Shown here piece after piece: positions 18,582 through 28,197 of a stretch of 28,615 nt of DNA (its first letter is position 1; each line of letters begins with the position of its first letter). The stretch spans positions 16,664,328 to 16,692,942 of the forward strand of contig NC_049989.1 of the NCBI RefSeq assembly GCF_000003815.2, given 5' to 3'. The notes beneath the pieces are model-generated. The model did not search any database. It had not been told where the DNA came from and saw only the letters and a list, made by a program, of their open reading frames with translations. Origin of the DNA: Branchiostoma floridae. Lineage: Eukaryota; Chordata; Leptocardii; Amphioxiformes; Branchiostomatidae. The translations under genes and the position numbers were made by a program.

Positions 18582-21245
18582 CTACACATGCAGGTTCAGC
18601 GTCCTTTGTTGACGGGCTTTCCTCGCCTTTCTATTTGCTTCAGAAGCAGCTAATCTCTCAGTTTCAAACGTGGAAACAATTTTGGTGGCCAGCTGCCGCC
18701 AGGCATTGCGATCATGACATAGTTTTTCAAGGTTCCGTCGGTCGAAATGTCCATTTCTCAGATAGTATTTGAGAGTGTCTTTGTATCTCTTCCTCTGTCC
18801 ACCGCGTGGTCGTGTCCCTTGGTCCAGTTGGCCAAACAGAGTCTGTTTGGGGAGGCGGTTATCTGGCATTCGGACACAGTGACCCGTCCATCGTAGTTGG
18901 CTACGCATATAAATGCCTCTGTGCTACAGGAACCAGCTTCAGCTAGCACACTAGTGTTAGTACGGTAGTCCAGGAAATGTTCAGAATCCGCCGTAGTGAG
19001 CGCTGGTGAAACTGTTCTAGAGCCTTAATGTGCCATCGGTAGGTAACCCAGGACTCGCACCCATAAAGTAGAGTTGGGAGCACTACGGCTTTATACACTT
19101 GGAGCTTTGTTGCTGTCTTAAGGTTTCCATTGTCAAAGACCTTTACCCTTAGGTTTGCAAAGGCTGCACATGCATTCACTTGTCTGTGTGAGATTTCATC
19201 ATCTATGTTTCCTCTGTCATTGAGAGTACTGCCAAGATAAGAGAAATGCTTGACATTTGCTTGAAACCAATGCTGGTGGTGGTTGACCAGGAGCTGGCTG
19301 GATCATGACCTTGGTCTTTGACTTATTTGTAGTCAGGCCAAGGAGTTTGTATGCTGAGTTGAACAAGTCAAGGCTGGCTTGTAAGTCTGGTGCCCGGTTG
19401 GCTACAAGTTTACAGTCATCGGCATATTGGAGGTCATTGGCAACAACCTTCTGGACTTTGGTGACAGCATTGAGGCGTCTTAGGTTGAAAATACTGTCAT
19501 CATAGCGATATCTAATGGTGACTCCAGGTGGTAGTTGGTCTTTAACCAGTACTAGAACAGCTAAAAGATATATGTCGAAGAAAGTTGGCGCAAGTACGTA
19601 TGCACCCCTGTTTTACACCAGTCTTAATTGTGAATGATTCAGTTTCAGAGCCATTACAGAGTGCCTTAGCAGTCATTCCATCATGAAGTAGTCAAAGTAT
19701 CGTTGAGAATTTCTCATGACACCCATTCGCTTCAATATCTTCCAGGGGGCCTCCCGGTTTAAAGAGTCAAATTCCTTAGTCAGGTCGATGAAAGCCATAA
19801 AGAGAGGCTATGCACTTCTCTTGAATTTGTCTGGCGGTGAAAATCATGTCAGCAGTTCCTCTGGATGGTCTAAAATCACACTGAGTTTCAGGTAGTATCT
19901 CCTCGCTCAAGGGAAGGAGTCGGTTCAAGAGCACTCTCGCCAAGATTTTACCAGCCGATGACAGATGGGCGATTCCTCTGTAGTTTCCACAGTCTGACTT
20001 GTCACCTTTTTTGAAGAGGATAGTTATAACTGCATTCTTAAAGTCGTAGGGTAAGGTTTCCTCTTCCCAGATCCGCAAAAGTAGACTGTGGATTCGGGCT
20101 GTGAGGTTAGGTCCACCGAACTTGTTAATGTAGGCCTTGGCAGGGATGCCGTCAGGCCCACATGCTTTTTGTTGTCCATTTGCTTAACCGCCTTTTCAAC
20201 TTCTTGAAGAAGGGGTACTTCTGCAAGCTCGTTTTTGGGAGGATACATTGGTAGTTTCAAGATGGTTGTCTCCGCGACGGTGGTTTCTCGGTTGAGGAAT
20301 TTCTCAAAGTGTTCCTTCCACCTGGCTTTGATGCTAGTTTCATCCTTGTGCAGAATGGAGCCATCCTCAGATTTGAGTGGTGCCAAGCCAGACTTGCGTG
20401 GGCCAAAGAGTGCTTTCGTGGCCTGGAAGAAGTTACTCGTATCATTTTGGTCAGCAAAAGCTTGAAGTTCCTGTGTTTTTGTTTCCCACCAGGCGTTTTG
20501 CATATCGCGTATACGGGTTTGAACCCCAGCCTTTAGAAGGGAAAAGCGCTTATGCTTTTCTGCATTATGGTAGTCATCTTGCCAACATACAAAAGCTTGG
20601 CGTTTCCGGGGGATTAGTTCTTGAATCTCGCTGTCATGTTTATCGAATCAATCTTCACTCACACGTTTACGGAGGCCAATGGTGTTCTTACAGGTTTGCA
20701 GCAAGACGTTTTTGAGTGACTCCCATTGCTCCTCCACGCTTCCTGAGTGGATAGATCCAAGCTGACTCAAGCGATTGTGCAGGTCAGATTGGAACAGCAC
20801 TCTTTCAGATTGTGTTTGCAGTTTATAAGTGTTAACTTTCTTCTAGTTACTTTGGGGCCTCTTCGCACTTTCCTCTTCACTGAGATATTCATGATAGTCC
20901 AGCATTCATCAGCCCCTCGCATTGTGAGAGTAATCCTCACATCGTGCTGATCTTTCGCTCTTACAATTACATAGTCCAAAAGGTGCCAATGCTTAGATCT
21001 AGGGTGACACCAGGTTGTTTTGTACTTGTTCTTGAGGCGGAAAAGTGTATTCGTGATCACAAGTTTATATCGGATGCATAGTGATAAGAGAAGTAGACCA
21101 TTTGAGTTGGCCTTTCCTACCCCATTTTTGTCGATAACTTCATTCCAGTGTTCAGCATCACAGCCAACTCGAGCATTTAAGTCCCCTAATAGGACTATCT
21201 TGTCAGTTGATGGGATTGACATAAGAATGTGCTCAAGCTTAAAAC
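18582..21245 (-). pseudogene. 5'-truncated non-LTR retrotransposon, endonuclease and reverse transcriptase remains
   Basis: Read on the minus strand: an EEP endonuclease C-terminal half (KIVLLGDLNARVGCDAEHWN, SKHWHLLDYVIV; 21222-20767), a linker (ALFGPRKSGLAPLKSEDG; 20503-20024), RT fingers (NYRGIAHLSSAGKILARVLL; 20078-19776), motif A (MAFIDLTKEFDS, near 19800-19765), the YADD box (19426-19415), a thumb block (PTLLYGCESWVTYRWHI; 19179-18943), and a C-terminal block (LRWTGHCVRMPDNRLPKQ; 18908-18582). Many frame changes and stops separate these parts. The first half of the endonuclease is absent beyond about 21245, a usual 5' truncation. The clade is unresolved: an RTE-like or Nimb-like element is possible. 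Confidence 0.88.
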
Positions 21246-22767
21246 TTAATATCCCATCAGAGATATAGTTCTTGTCAGGATTACTTTTTTTTCAATCCAA
21301 GTCTTAACGTCTGCATGTTGAGTATGTTAAACTGTGGATATTTTCAATTTACTTCATAAGCAAATCTAGAACTGTTTCATTTAGTATCTAATATTGTGTG
21401 CCCATGTGAGTATTTGATGAAACAAAAGTTTCTCATATTCTTCGAGTGAACAATAAAGCTTTATATGATGAACTTAATGTGATGACGTAAACATATGTTC
21501 ACGCTGGATCGTAAGTATATATAATGTTAAATTACTGATATAAATCGTTTTTATTACATTTAAAGTCTATTATCATGTCCCCAGGTGACGTAGAACATTG
21601 TCAACCATAAGGTCCCTTTGATATTAGTTATGGGTAACACGTAAAAATTCATCCAAGAGCGGCGTTTAGTTAACATCTATTTGGTTAACAGTAATGTATA
21701 ATCAGCCTGGTATAGACACCAATCAGAAGAAGTGTTCACCGAACATTGACCAATCAGAATAATACCCAGCAGGAAGGAGTGGTCATGGGGTACAAAGATT
21801 GTAATTACTGGAATATTTTCTGTGGAAATCTTGTTTTCAAAATCAAATCTGCATCTCCATATGAACCAAATGGATCGATGAATTTTTTTAAATGCATGTG
21901 TCATAAATTCAAATTTACAAGTACAGTATCAAATGATCCATTCGCCATACTTGTAGAGGAATATGTGTTTCTCATACTTGTTAGTTTGGATTGGCTATAT
22001 AATGAGAGAGTGAAGTTAATGACCAACTTTGGATTTCTTCACCTCGTGAATATTTATGCAGTGGTCATAGAAAATGACCAGAAACAATTAATTGTTAGAC
22101 ATAACCAACGATATGCTTGATAGAAATCGTTGTTAATAAAACCCTCAAATTTAGAAATGATGTGTATGCAACGTACACAAAACGCAATGTATCTATGAGC
22201 TAAGTAGCAGCGATGGAGATGTGTGTTTGTTTATGTGTCTGTCTGTGTTTGTATGAGTGCGCGCGTGTGTATGAGTGTGTGTGTGTGTGTATGAGTGTGT
22301 GTGCGTATTCAAGATTGTGTTTATGGTACCCATTGTAACAGAACAGACAGGAATTTGATAGACGATTAAAAATCTTTTAAAGCAAAGCCTACATTATACG
22401 TATACACAGAATGTGATATATCATATGCGACAGGTTGTACTATCATTATATATGAAACTGCATCAAATGATGAAGTATTCATACTAGCCGGTGCCGCAAA
22501 CCCAGAACAAAAGCTCTCACCAGGACATTTCTTTACAGTTGCACAAAGATATACAACGCACTATAGTACCAAGCAAGTTAATATCAGCAAATTGTGCTGA
22601 ATGAAAAACAGAATAAAGACGGGTAAACAAAAATAAAACAGCACCACTGTGTATGTGGTGATAGAATGATAATATAGTTGTGTTGTAAAGTATATCTATG
22701 TTCGAAGATAAAGATAACATAATTCTTTTCTATTGCATTTATTTTATTCAGTATCAGCTTTTTTAGT
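21246..22767. other. AT-rich non-coding stretch
   Basis: An open frame of 124 codons at 21746-22120 on the plus strand shows no recognised motif and has AT-driven composition. I do not call it a gene. Confidence 0.5.
22217..22306. repeat. TG-rich imperfect microsatellite
   Basis: Runs of tgtgtg are interrupted by tatgag and gcgcgc steps, the latter alternating purine and pyrimidine. Confidence 0.85.
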
Positions 22768-23345
22768 CATCATATTGAACAGTAATGGTGGTGGGATTCA
22801 CTCAACATTATATATCACACACTAAATGAAGCACATATTGAACAGTAATGGTGTTATGATTAATTCAACATTATCACGCACTAAATGAAACACATATAGA
22901 ACAGTAATGGTGGTGTGATTGATTCAATATTATCACACTGTAAAAGAAACACATACTGAACAGAGCGGTGTGATTGATCCGACATTATCACCGACTGATA
23001 AAAAAATATATTAAAAGTAATAGTGGTCTGATTAATTCAATATTATCACACTGTAAATGGAACACATATTGAACAGAGCGGTGTGATTGATCCGACATTA
23101 TCACCGACTGATAAAAAAATATATTAAAAGTAATAGTGGTCTGATTAATTCAATATTATCACACTGTAAATGGAACACATTAAACAGGGCAGTGTAATTG
23201 ATTCCACATTATCACCAACTAATAAAAACATATATTAAAAGTAATCGTGGTGTGATTAATCCTACATAATCAGAAACTAATTAAAACACATTGATCAGTA
23301 ATGTTGTTGTGACTGATTCAACATAATCACACACTAATATTGAAT
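22768..23345. repeat. AT-rich tandem array, monomer about 56-60 bp with about 112-bp higher-order units
   Basis: The recurrent core is acacatattgaacagtaatg, then gtgtgattgattcaacatta and tcacacactaaatg. The gaacag phase marks lie near 22777, 22837 and 22897 (about 60 apart), then 22958, 23071 and 23183 (about 112 apart). The two later units, 22958-23070 and 23071-23182, are nearly identical dimers. Confidence 0.88.
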
Positions 23346-23699
23346 GTAAAAATGATGAAAGGAAAAGGTCACAAATTTCCCCACAAACCTCTACTTGGAG
23401 AGTATGAAAACGAGTCTCTTCATTGAATGACATACCAACCTAATGAAACTATTTACGGACAGAAGCCTTTTTGTGTCCGGAGCGCTGTTCATGTAAAATA
23501 ACTCCTGGCTAATGCGAAAACATTTGTAAATTCTTTATAAATGTTAGTTTTCTACTCAACTTTTAGACAGGTTCAGAGAACAACGTGCTGATTTCATCTG
23601 CATGCTGCTATAATTCCAGGTTTCACGTTTTGCTGGTTAGTTTTGTTGCGGATGGTAGGACAGCCGCTGTACAGTGGTGGCGAGAGCTCCGCCTGTCAC
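23346..23699. other. probable 3' UTR or flank of the C-type lectin gene
   Basis: Nothing is recognised. No clear AATAAA was seen on the minus strand in this stretch. Confidence 0.4.
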
Positions 23700-23710
23700 C
23701 TACGGACGTC
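23700..23710 (-). CDS. exon: terminal micro-coding exon of the lectin
   Basis: The acceptor catgtttttcag precedes GACGTCCGTAG. With the G from the CTLD exon it adds Gly-Arg-Pro and then stops. The alternative is read-through of the CTLD exon to a stop at 23696, giving about 55 unremarkable residues. I prefer the spliced form because both splice sites are good and the phase fits. Confidence 0.6.
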
Positions 23711-25314
23711 CTGAAAAACATGAACAGAAGTGGTACGGATAAAATGTGTGTTTTGACATGGTTTATAACTAGGGAATCGATGGTCTAGCATGCTTACTCC
23801 GATGAATTCTTGTGGCATGTTTAAAAGATGGAAGGGAGTCTGAAAAAGATTGGAGATAGTACCTGGGACAGTCTGGCATAAAAAGCGATACTCTGTTCCA
23901 CATGGGTAGTCGTTCCATTTTTTTGTCCAGTAACAGTAACAAACGCAATCTTCGAGGCCCCAAAAGTTGTTTGGCTCTCCCTGTTCCCAGGAGTTGTACG
24001 TCCCAAGTGCAGAACCATCCACCCACTCAAAGCTTCCCTCTTCGCGCTCGTCGTGCAGGCCGAACCACAAGTTCCCCTTTACCCGGGACACGAACAAGGA
24101 AACCAGGAAGTCGTTGGTCTCGGCGTCTCGAGGCATTGCGAGGGTGCCACCATCTTTACCACATGCCGCGGCCGCATCGCGGAAGGTCTCATGTGTTTCG
24201 AAGGCATTGTAGCAGATTCCACGGAACATTGCGTAACCTTTAGGACAAGATACTGGAAAACAGCTCGTCAGCAACATGCGTAAGGAAAGAGTTTGTATAT
24301 CCAAAATGTTTCAGAATGGTATCACTGACAAGACATTACATTAACTGCATTAGAAGGCCGTATCTTCTATCAGTTTTATTCAATACAAGCGAAATAAGTT
24401 AATGATATGAGTTTGTAAAACTCTACGTAAAACACAGCAACAGGCATATATGCACATGTACATCTGGTGACATTATTGGTTATGTAAATAAGATGGTAAT
24501 GAATACCACACGTGTACGTGCTCCATTCATGATAGAAATCTTGCAGGCATAGGAATTATCAATATGGTAAAACTACCATTCAATAAAGTAATGCGAGTCA
24601 CAGTTTTTCTGACGCTGCCATGAAAAGAAGAAATTGCCCCCCGCCCGGAAAAACAACCTACCTGGTGGCTTCGAGGTGCGCTCCTTGTCCTTGTCGAGTT
24701 TCAAGGCGTCAACAAAGGCAGATATGACGTCTTGGTCGCGCTTTAAGGTGTCAACAATAGTGGACAGTTGGCGTATGTCGTCTTGGGCGCGCTTCAAGGC
24801 GTCAGAAGTGGTGGACAGCTGGCGCATGTCATCTTGGTCGCATTTTAATTCGTCAACAGTGGTGGACATGTTGTCTTGGTCGCATTTCAAGGCGTCAACA
24901 GTGGTGGATATTTCGTCTTGGTAGCGCTTCAAGGCGTCAACCGTGGTAGACAGTTGGCGTACGTCATCTTGGTCGCATTTCAATGCGTCAATAGTGGTGG
25001 CCAGTTCAGATATTTCCTACGAACATATAACCGTATATATGTACGTCAGACCAAACGTTAAACAACAATATGAAAAAGTAGAAAGTTATGGCTTGGTCGA
25101 CTCAACAGAACAGAGGCAGTGTCAAAGAATTGCTTTACAACAGGCCTTTATGAGACGAGAACGTTTACCCCATTGTTGTTGAGTGCCAAAATGGCAAGTC
25201 CCAGAGCGACCAGGCTTAGCAGTACGGCAATGCCCGTGGCCATGTAAGTAAGCTGGGAGCGGATGAAGTTAAAGAGAGCACAGCGGCCACTCGTTCCACC
25301 CGGATACAGTCGGT
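23700..25314 (-). CDS. type II membrane C-type lectin with coiled-coil neck (5'-partial, four exons seen)
   Basis: Minus-strand exons: 25314-25169 (transmembrane), 25016-24662 (coiled coil), 24252-23863 (CTLD), 23710-23700 (terminal). Junction phases agree: 0 between the first two, 1 between the next two, and 1 into the last exon, which reads GGA CGT CCG TAG. The protein would have its N-terminus inside the cell, one helix, a self-associating stalk, and a lectin head outside. That is the plan of many pattern-recognition and adhesion lectins. The exon coding the start methionine is not found in 25315-28615; transposons occupy much of that stretch, or the exon lies outside the window. Confidence 0.85.
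23863..24252 (-). CDS. exon: C-type lectin-like domain
   Basis: The exon is 390 nt, phase 1 at both ends, with acceptor gctgttttccag and donor CCAG|gtacta. It is a long-form CTLD opening SCPKGYAMFRGICYNAF, then FRDAAAACGKDGGTLAMPRD, LWFGLHDEREEGSFEWVDGS, WEQGEPNNFWGLEDC, KWNDYPC and RFLC. The EPN motif (usually mannose-type preference), the following acidic LED and the WND motif form calcium site 2, so sugar binding is likely. The segment CVCYCYW adds two cysteines not found in the standard fold. Confidence 0.93.
24253..24661 (-). other. intron between coiled-coil and CTLD exons
   Basis: It starts gtaggttg and ends gctgttttccag, read on the minus strand. No other feature is seen. Confidence 0.75.
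24662..25016 (-). CDS. exon: repeated coiled-coil neck of the lectin
   Basis: The exon is 355 nt, phase 0 to phase 1, with acceptor tatatgttcgtag and donor CCAG|gtaggt. It encodes about 118 residues made of near-repeats of STTVDALKCDQDD, alternating with a longer form that adds MRQLS or IRQLS. There are about seven units with spacings of 11 and 14 residues, matching heptad-based stutters. Hydrophobic V, L and I positions support a parallel coiled coil that would oligomerise the lectin heads. Tandem duplication of 33- and 42-bp DNA units is evident. Confidence 0.88.
25169..25314 (-). CDS. exon: transmembrane segment of the lectin
   Basis: The exon is 146 nt, starts in phase 1 after ctaacag and ends in phase 0 before gtaaac. 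It encodes RLYPGGTSGRCALFNFIRSQ, then the hydrophobic helix MATGIAVLLSLVALGLAILAL, then NNNG. Basic residues before the helix and a polar linker after it fit an inside-to-outside type II orientation. An internal ATG opens the helix, but the upstream phase-1 acceptor argues that it is not the start. Confidence 0.8.
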
Positions 25315-25609
25315 CTGTTAGAAAATATGAGGATTTAAAACAAGAGATTATCTTTAAACTTTAATATCCAACAATAAAAAAAAAGAGTTTTGACTGTCCA
25401 ACTCCAGTCTTTGTTAACCCTATCCAGACTGGGCTTTTTGGGCCTTCCCTGGCCTTGGGGGTGGGGGGTGGGGTCTCATTCGACCACACCCCCATCGTAT
25501 TTTCAAAACAGCTTACTGTACGATCACCAAATTGCAGGGGAAGTTAAGCTCATCAAGTTCTATAATTCCTAAAATTTTCATATCATTATGACGTAATATG
25601 ACGTAATTA

Positions 25610-25766
25610 TGACGTCATTAATTGACATTTTTGGCTAAAACGGGAAATTTCCATAATACCTACATCTTTCACTCAAAAAGTTACCAATAAAGGTTTCTTA
25701 TTAATATTTAAGTGTAATAAGACTTCTGTTGTCAAAAGCCGACGCAACGGCGTCAAAATGACGTCA
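25610..25766. promoter_or_regulatory. cluster of CRE-like palindromes in the TIR element
   Basis: Perfect TGACGTCA occurs at 25610-25617 and 25759-25766, with half-sites (atgacgtaat, ttacgtcat) around them. Such octamers are CREB/ATF sites in animals. A function here is only inferred. Confidence 0.45.
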
Positions 25767-26167
25767 TAGAATTACGTCATCTGTAGTTTAGCTAACCTCC
25801 GTCTTGGATTATCAACTCTAAAATTTTCAAGGTACATTTTTTTCAACATATAACGCTAAAACCCCATGGAAATGGATTAAAACATTCACATGAATGTTTT
25901 CTGTAAGAAAATACCACGTAGTGATGAAATCTGAGTGAAAATAAGCTTGTTACACTTTAAATCATGATATTGTCGGCCATCTTGGATTTTGACCACTTAC
26001 GTCATCTCATTAGCATAATTTATGAATTTTTAATTATAAATGTTTAACTAAGATGTGTTAGATATTAAAGATATATGAAAAGAAGTTTAGTTTAGCAAGA
26101 AAATCTTAAAATCCCATTGTTTAAACCAAAATTAGTGATTTTTGTAACATTTGCCTTTCAGAAAACC

Positions 26168-26181
26168 GTTGCCATGGCAAC
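26168..26181. promoter_or_regulatory. perfect X-box palindrome (RFX-type site)
   Basis: GTTGCCATGGCAAC is the symmetrical form of the RFX-factor X-box. It lies inside the TIR element, so its presence may be fortuitous. Confidence 0.5.
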
Positions 26182-26529
26182 ACGAAAAGTCATGAACTTA
26201 CTTAATTTTTTTAAAAATTGTTGGCAACAATATTTTAGGAAAACTCACCAAGTTTGGTTGTTCTAGCACAAGCCGTTTGGGAGCTATAGGAGGTCAAATT
26301 TGGCGCTGGCACTTTTAATCTCCCCCCCCCACCCCTTCCTTCGGTCTGGATAGGGTTTTAAGGCAATACAAAGACTGACAAAGACTGGAAATGGACAGTC
26401 AACAAGTTTCTTTAAACTTTGAGCTTTACTTTCCAACACGACAATTAAAAAAAGGACAGTTTGGGCTGTCCAACTCCGGTCTTTGTTAAGGCATAACTAA
26501 GACTGACAAGGACTGGAGATGGACAGTCG

Positions 26530-27193
26530 ACAATTTGGCTAGGACCAATTTTCGTGCTGGTAATTACGTATACAGCTCCATTTTCATCTAGAATAAGCAA
26601 ATTGAAAATTACACACAGTACAATAAATTACATTACAACCGTTTGTAGAAAACAATTCAAATAGTGACAACCCACACGTATATTGATAAGATCAACAATA
26701 TAGACGGTTCAGGTAAAGTTAAGAAACAATCTTTTTATTTGCGGAATTCCAATTGTTTTTGTTTTCTTTAACGTACAAATGGCTAACCAATCTTGTCGAT
26801 ATTAATATTATATCTGCCTCTTGAAAGCAACTGAACAATATTGTTACGGTTCATATTTGATGCCTTTGCACGACATATTTTTCTTGAAACAATGCAGTCT
26901 GCCGAAAGAAAAGAAAAAGGGTTTTGATTATTGTATATTGGATTGTGCTCTTTGAAGTTTTTGGACCGTTTGTTGCAGTTTGAAGATTTAAAATGACATC
27001 GATCGATTGCTTAAAAAATTAGATTTGTCTATGAGTTTTCGTCATAGCGAGATGTAACGACGAGGTTTCCTTACGGTTTTTAAGTCGTAGAGTTATCAAG
27101 CAGTCTCTGACAGAACCGACCGCCGGCAAGTATCTAAGACAATCCTTTCGTAACAAGACAGCTAAGAGCTAAATACTGTAAGCCACTTTCGAA
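26530..27193. other. AT-rich stretch without a recognised gene
   Basis: No conserved frame or strong repeat is seen on either strand. Confidence 0.5.
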
Positions 27194-27225
27194 ATCCTGT
27201 GTCTGTTATCATACAGACACAGGAT
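27194..27225. repeat. perfect 13-bp hairpin followed by a 20-bp-spaced direct repeat
   Basis: The arms are ATCCTGTGTCTGT (27194-27206) and ACAGACACAGGAT (27213-27225) with a 6-nt loop. Immediately after, ttataaagttttacc occurs twice (27225-27239 and about 27246-27260). Confidence 0.88.
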
Positions 27226-27321
27226 TATAAAGTTTTACCTTTACTTTATAAAGTTTTACCGGATTTGAATCCAAGATGGCGACCAGGGAAGACATCCTTG
27301 CGGATGTCTCCCATTAACTGA

Positions 27322-28197
27322 GTGTTTTCTGCACTCCCCTTAAGCTTTAAATACTCAGAGTACCTCACGGTAACTTTGATGGTGAGGACAAGGTCCGCAA
27401 AGAGGAAAAGACGGTCAGGAAGCGGGGAAAATCTACAAGAGGCGGCCAAAAAACTGAACGAGGCGAAGGACTCTGATTCCAACATGGCGGAGAGCTCCCT
27501 TACTATTTCCGACATCAAGTCCGCCATTGAGAGCGCACTACAGCCTATCAAGATTGAACTGCAGCAGGTGGCTTAATCGAGTGAATTGAAGGAACTGCGT
27601 GAAGAACTTGACAAGATTCTCAATCGTCAAGACGAGTTAGAAGATCGCTTGTCACGCGTAGAAGATAAGATTCACGACTTGGAAAAGACCCCCCTCCCAC
27701 CCGCACGCGACGTGAGTAACGCTATTAACTCTTTGGAACAATATACACGGAGAAATAGTTTGCGTATCAGAGGAATTCCAGAGGAGGCTGGTGAAAGAAG
27801 TGAACATTGTATTCAGAAAGTCTTGAATTTCTGTCGTGTTAAACTGGGTATTGAAATCCTGCAACAGTGTATTGACCGCGCACACCGTGTTGGCGTAAAG
27901 ACTGGAAACAACTCATCACGGATCATGCTTGTGAAGTTTATTTCATACCAAGATCGCAACAAAGTGTTCCGTGCCAGGACTAAACTAAAGGGGAAACGTG
28001 ACGACGAGGGAAAACCATTGCTCGTTTCTGCTGACCTGACGCGTGAGAACATGACAACCTTTTCGGCAGCTTTATCGGCAAAGAGGAAGAATCTCCTGAA
28101 AGACGTCTGGGTCGACGCCAACTGCCGAATCATCATTAAGCTATCAGACGATACTACCAAGAACGTTGAATGTGTAGATGATTTACCCACAGGCTAG
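27322..28197 (+). pseudogene. L1-like ORF1 protein of a non-LTR retrotransposon, one in-frame stop
   Basis: ORF1 proteins are RNA-binding chaperones of LINE elements. The likely start is the ATG at 27379 (MVRTRSAKRKRR, a basic head); an in-frame ATG at 27322 is also possible. A TAA at 27574-27576 interrupts the frame, and the same frame continues to the TAG at 28195. After the stop comes a coiled coil (KELREELDKILNRQDELEDR), then an RRM-like block with NSLRIRGIPEE and IDRAHRVG, and a C-terminal domain (SADLTRENMTTFSAALSAKR). These are hallmarks of the L1/Tx1-type ORF1. No endonuclease or RT is seen in the 418 bp that remain, so the element is either truncated or continues outside the window. 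Confidence 0.82.

Larger units (their letters stand above)
25418..26357. mobile_element. 940-bp terminal-inverted-repeat element inserted at TTAA
   Basis: There is a perfect 14-bp inverted repeat, AACCCTATCCAGAC (25416-25429) and GTCTGGATAGGGTT (26344-26357). TTAA lies on both sides (25414-25417 and 26358-26361). The intact sister unit has a single ttgTTAAggca (TTAA at 26486-26489), so it is an empty site. A TTAA duplication suggests piggyBac or Kolobok kinship. A 2-bp TT duplication with a fully symmetrical element fits equally well. No transposase frame is seen. Confidence 0.78.
25344..26528. repeat. tandem pair of foldback units, first copy split by an insertion
   Basis: Each unit contains a T/A-rich lead (tctttaaactt, ccaacaa or ccaacacg, A-run). 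This is followed by a hairpin, gactgtccaactccagtctt / tgttaaggca / agactgacaaagactgg / aaatggacagtc. Copy 2 is intact (lead from about 26408, hairpin 26466-26528). In copy 1 the left arm is 25392-25417 and the right arm 26358-26400, with 940 bp in between. Confidence 0.78.

Noticed and set aside
21746-22120. A 124-codon open frame in AT-rich sequence.
   Set aside because: There is no motif, no neighbouring exon signals and AT-driven composition.
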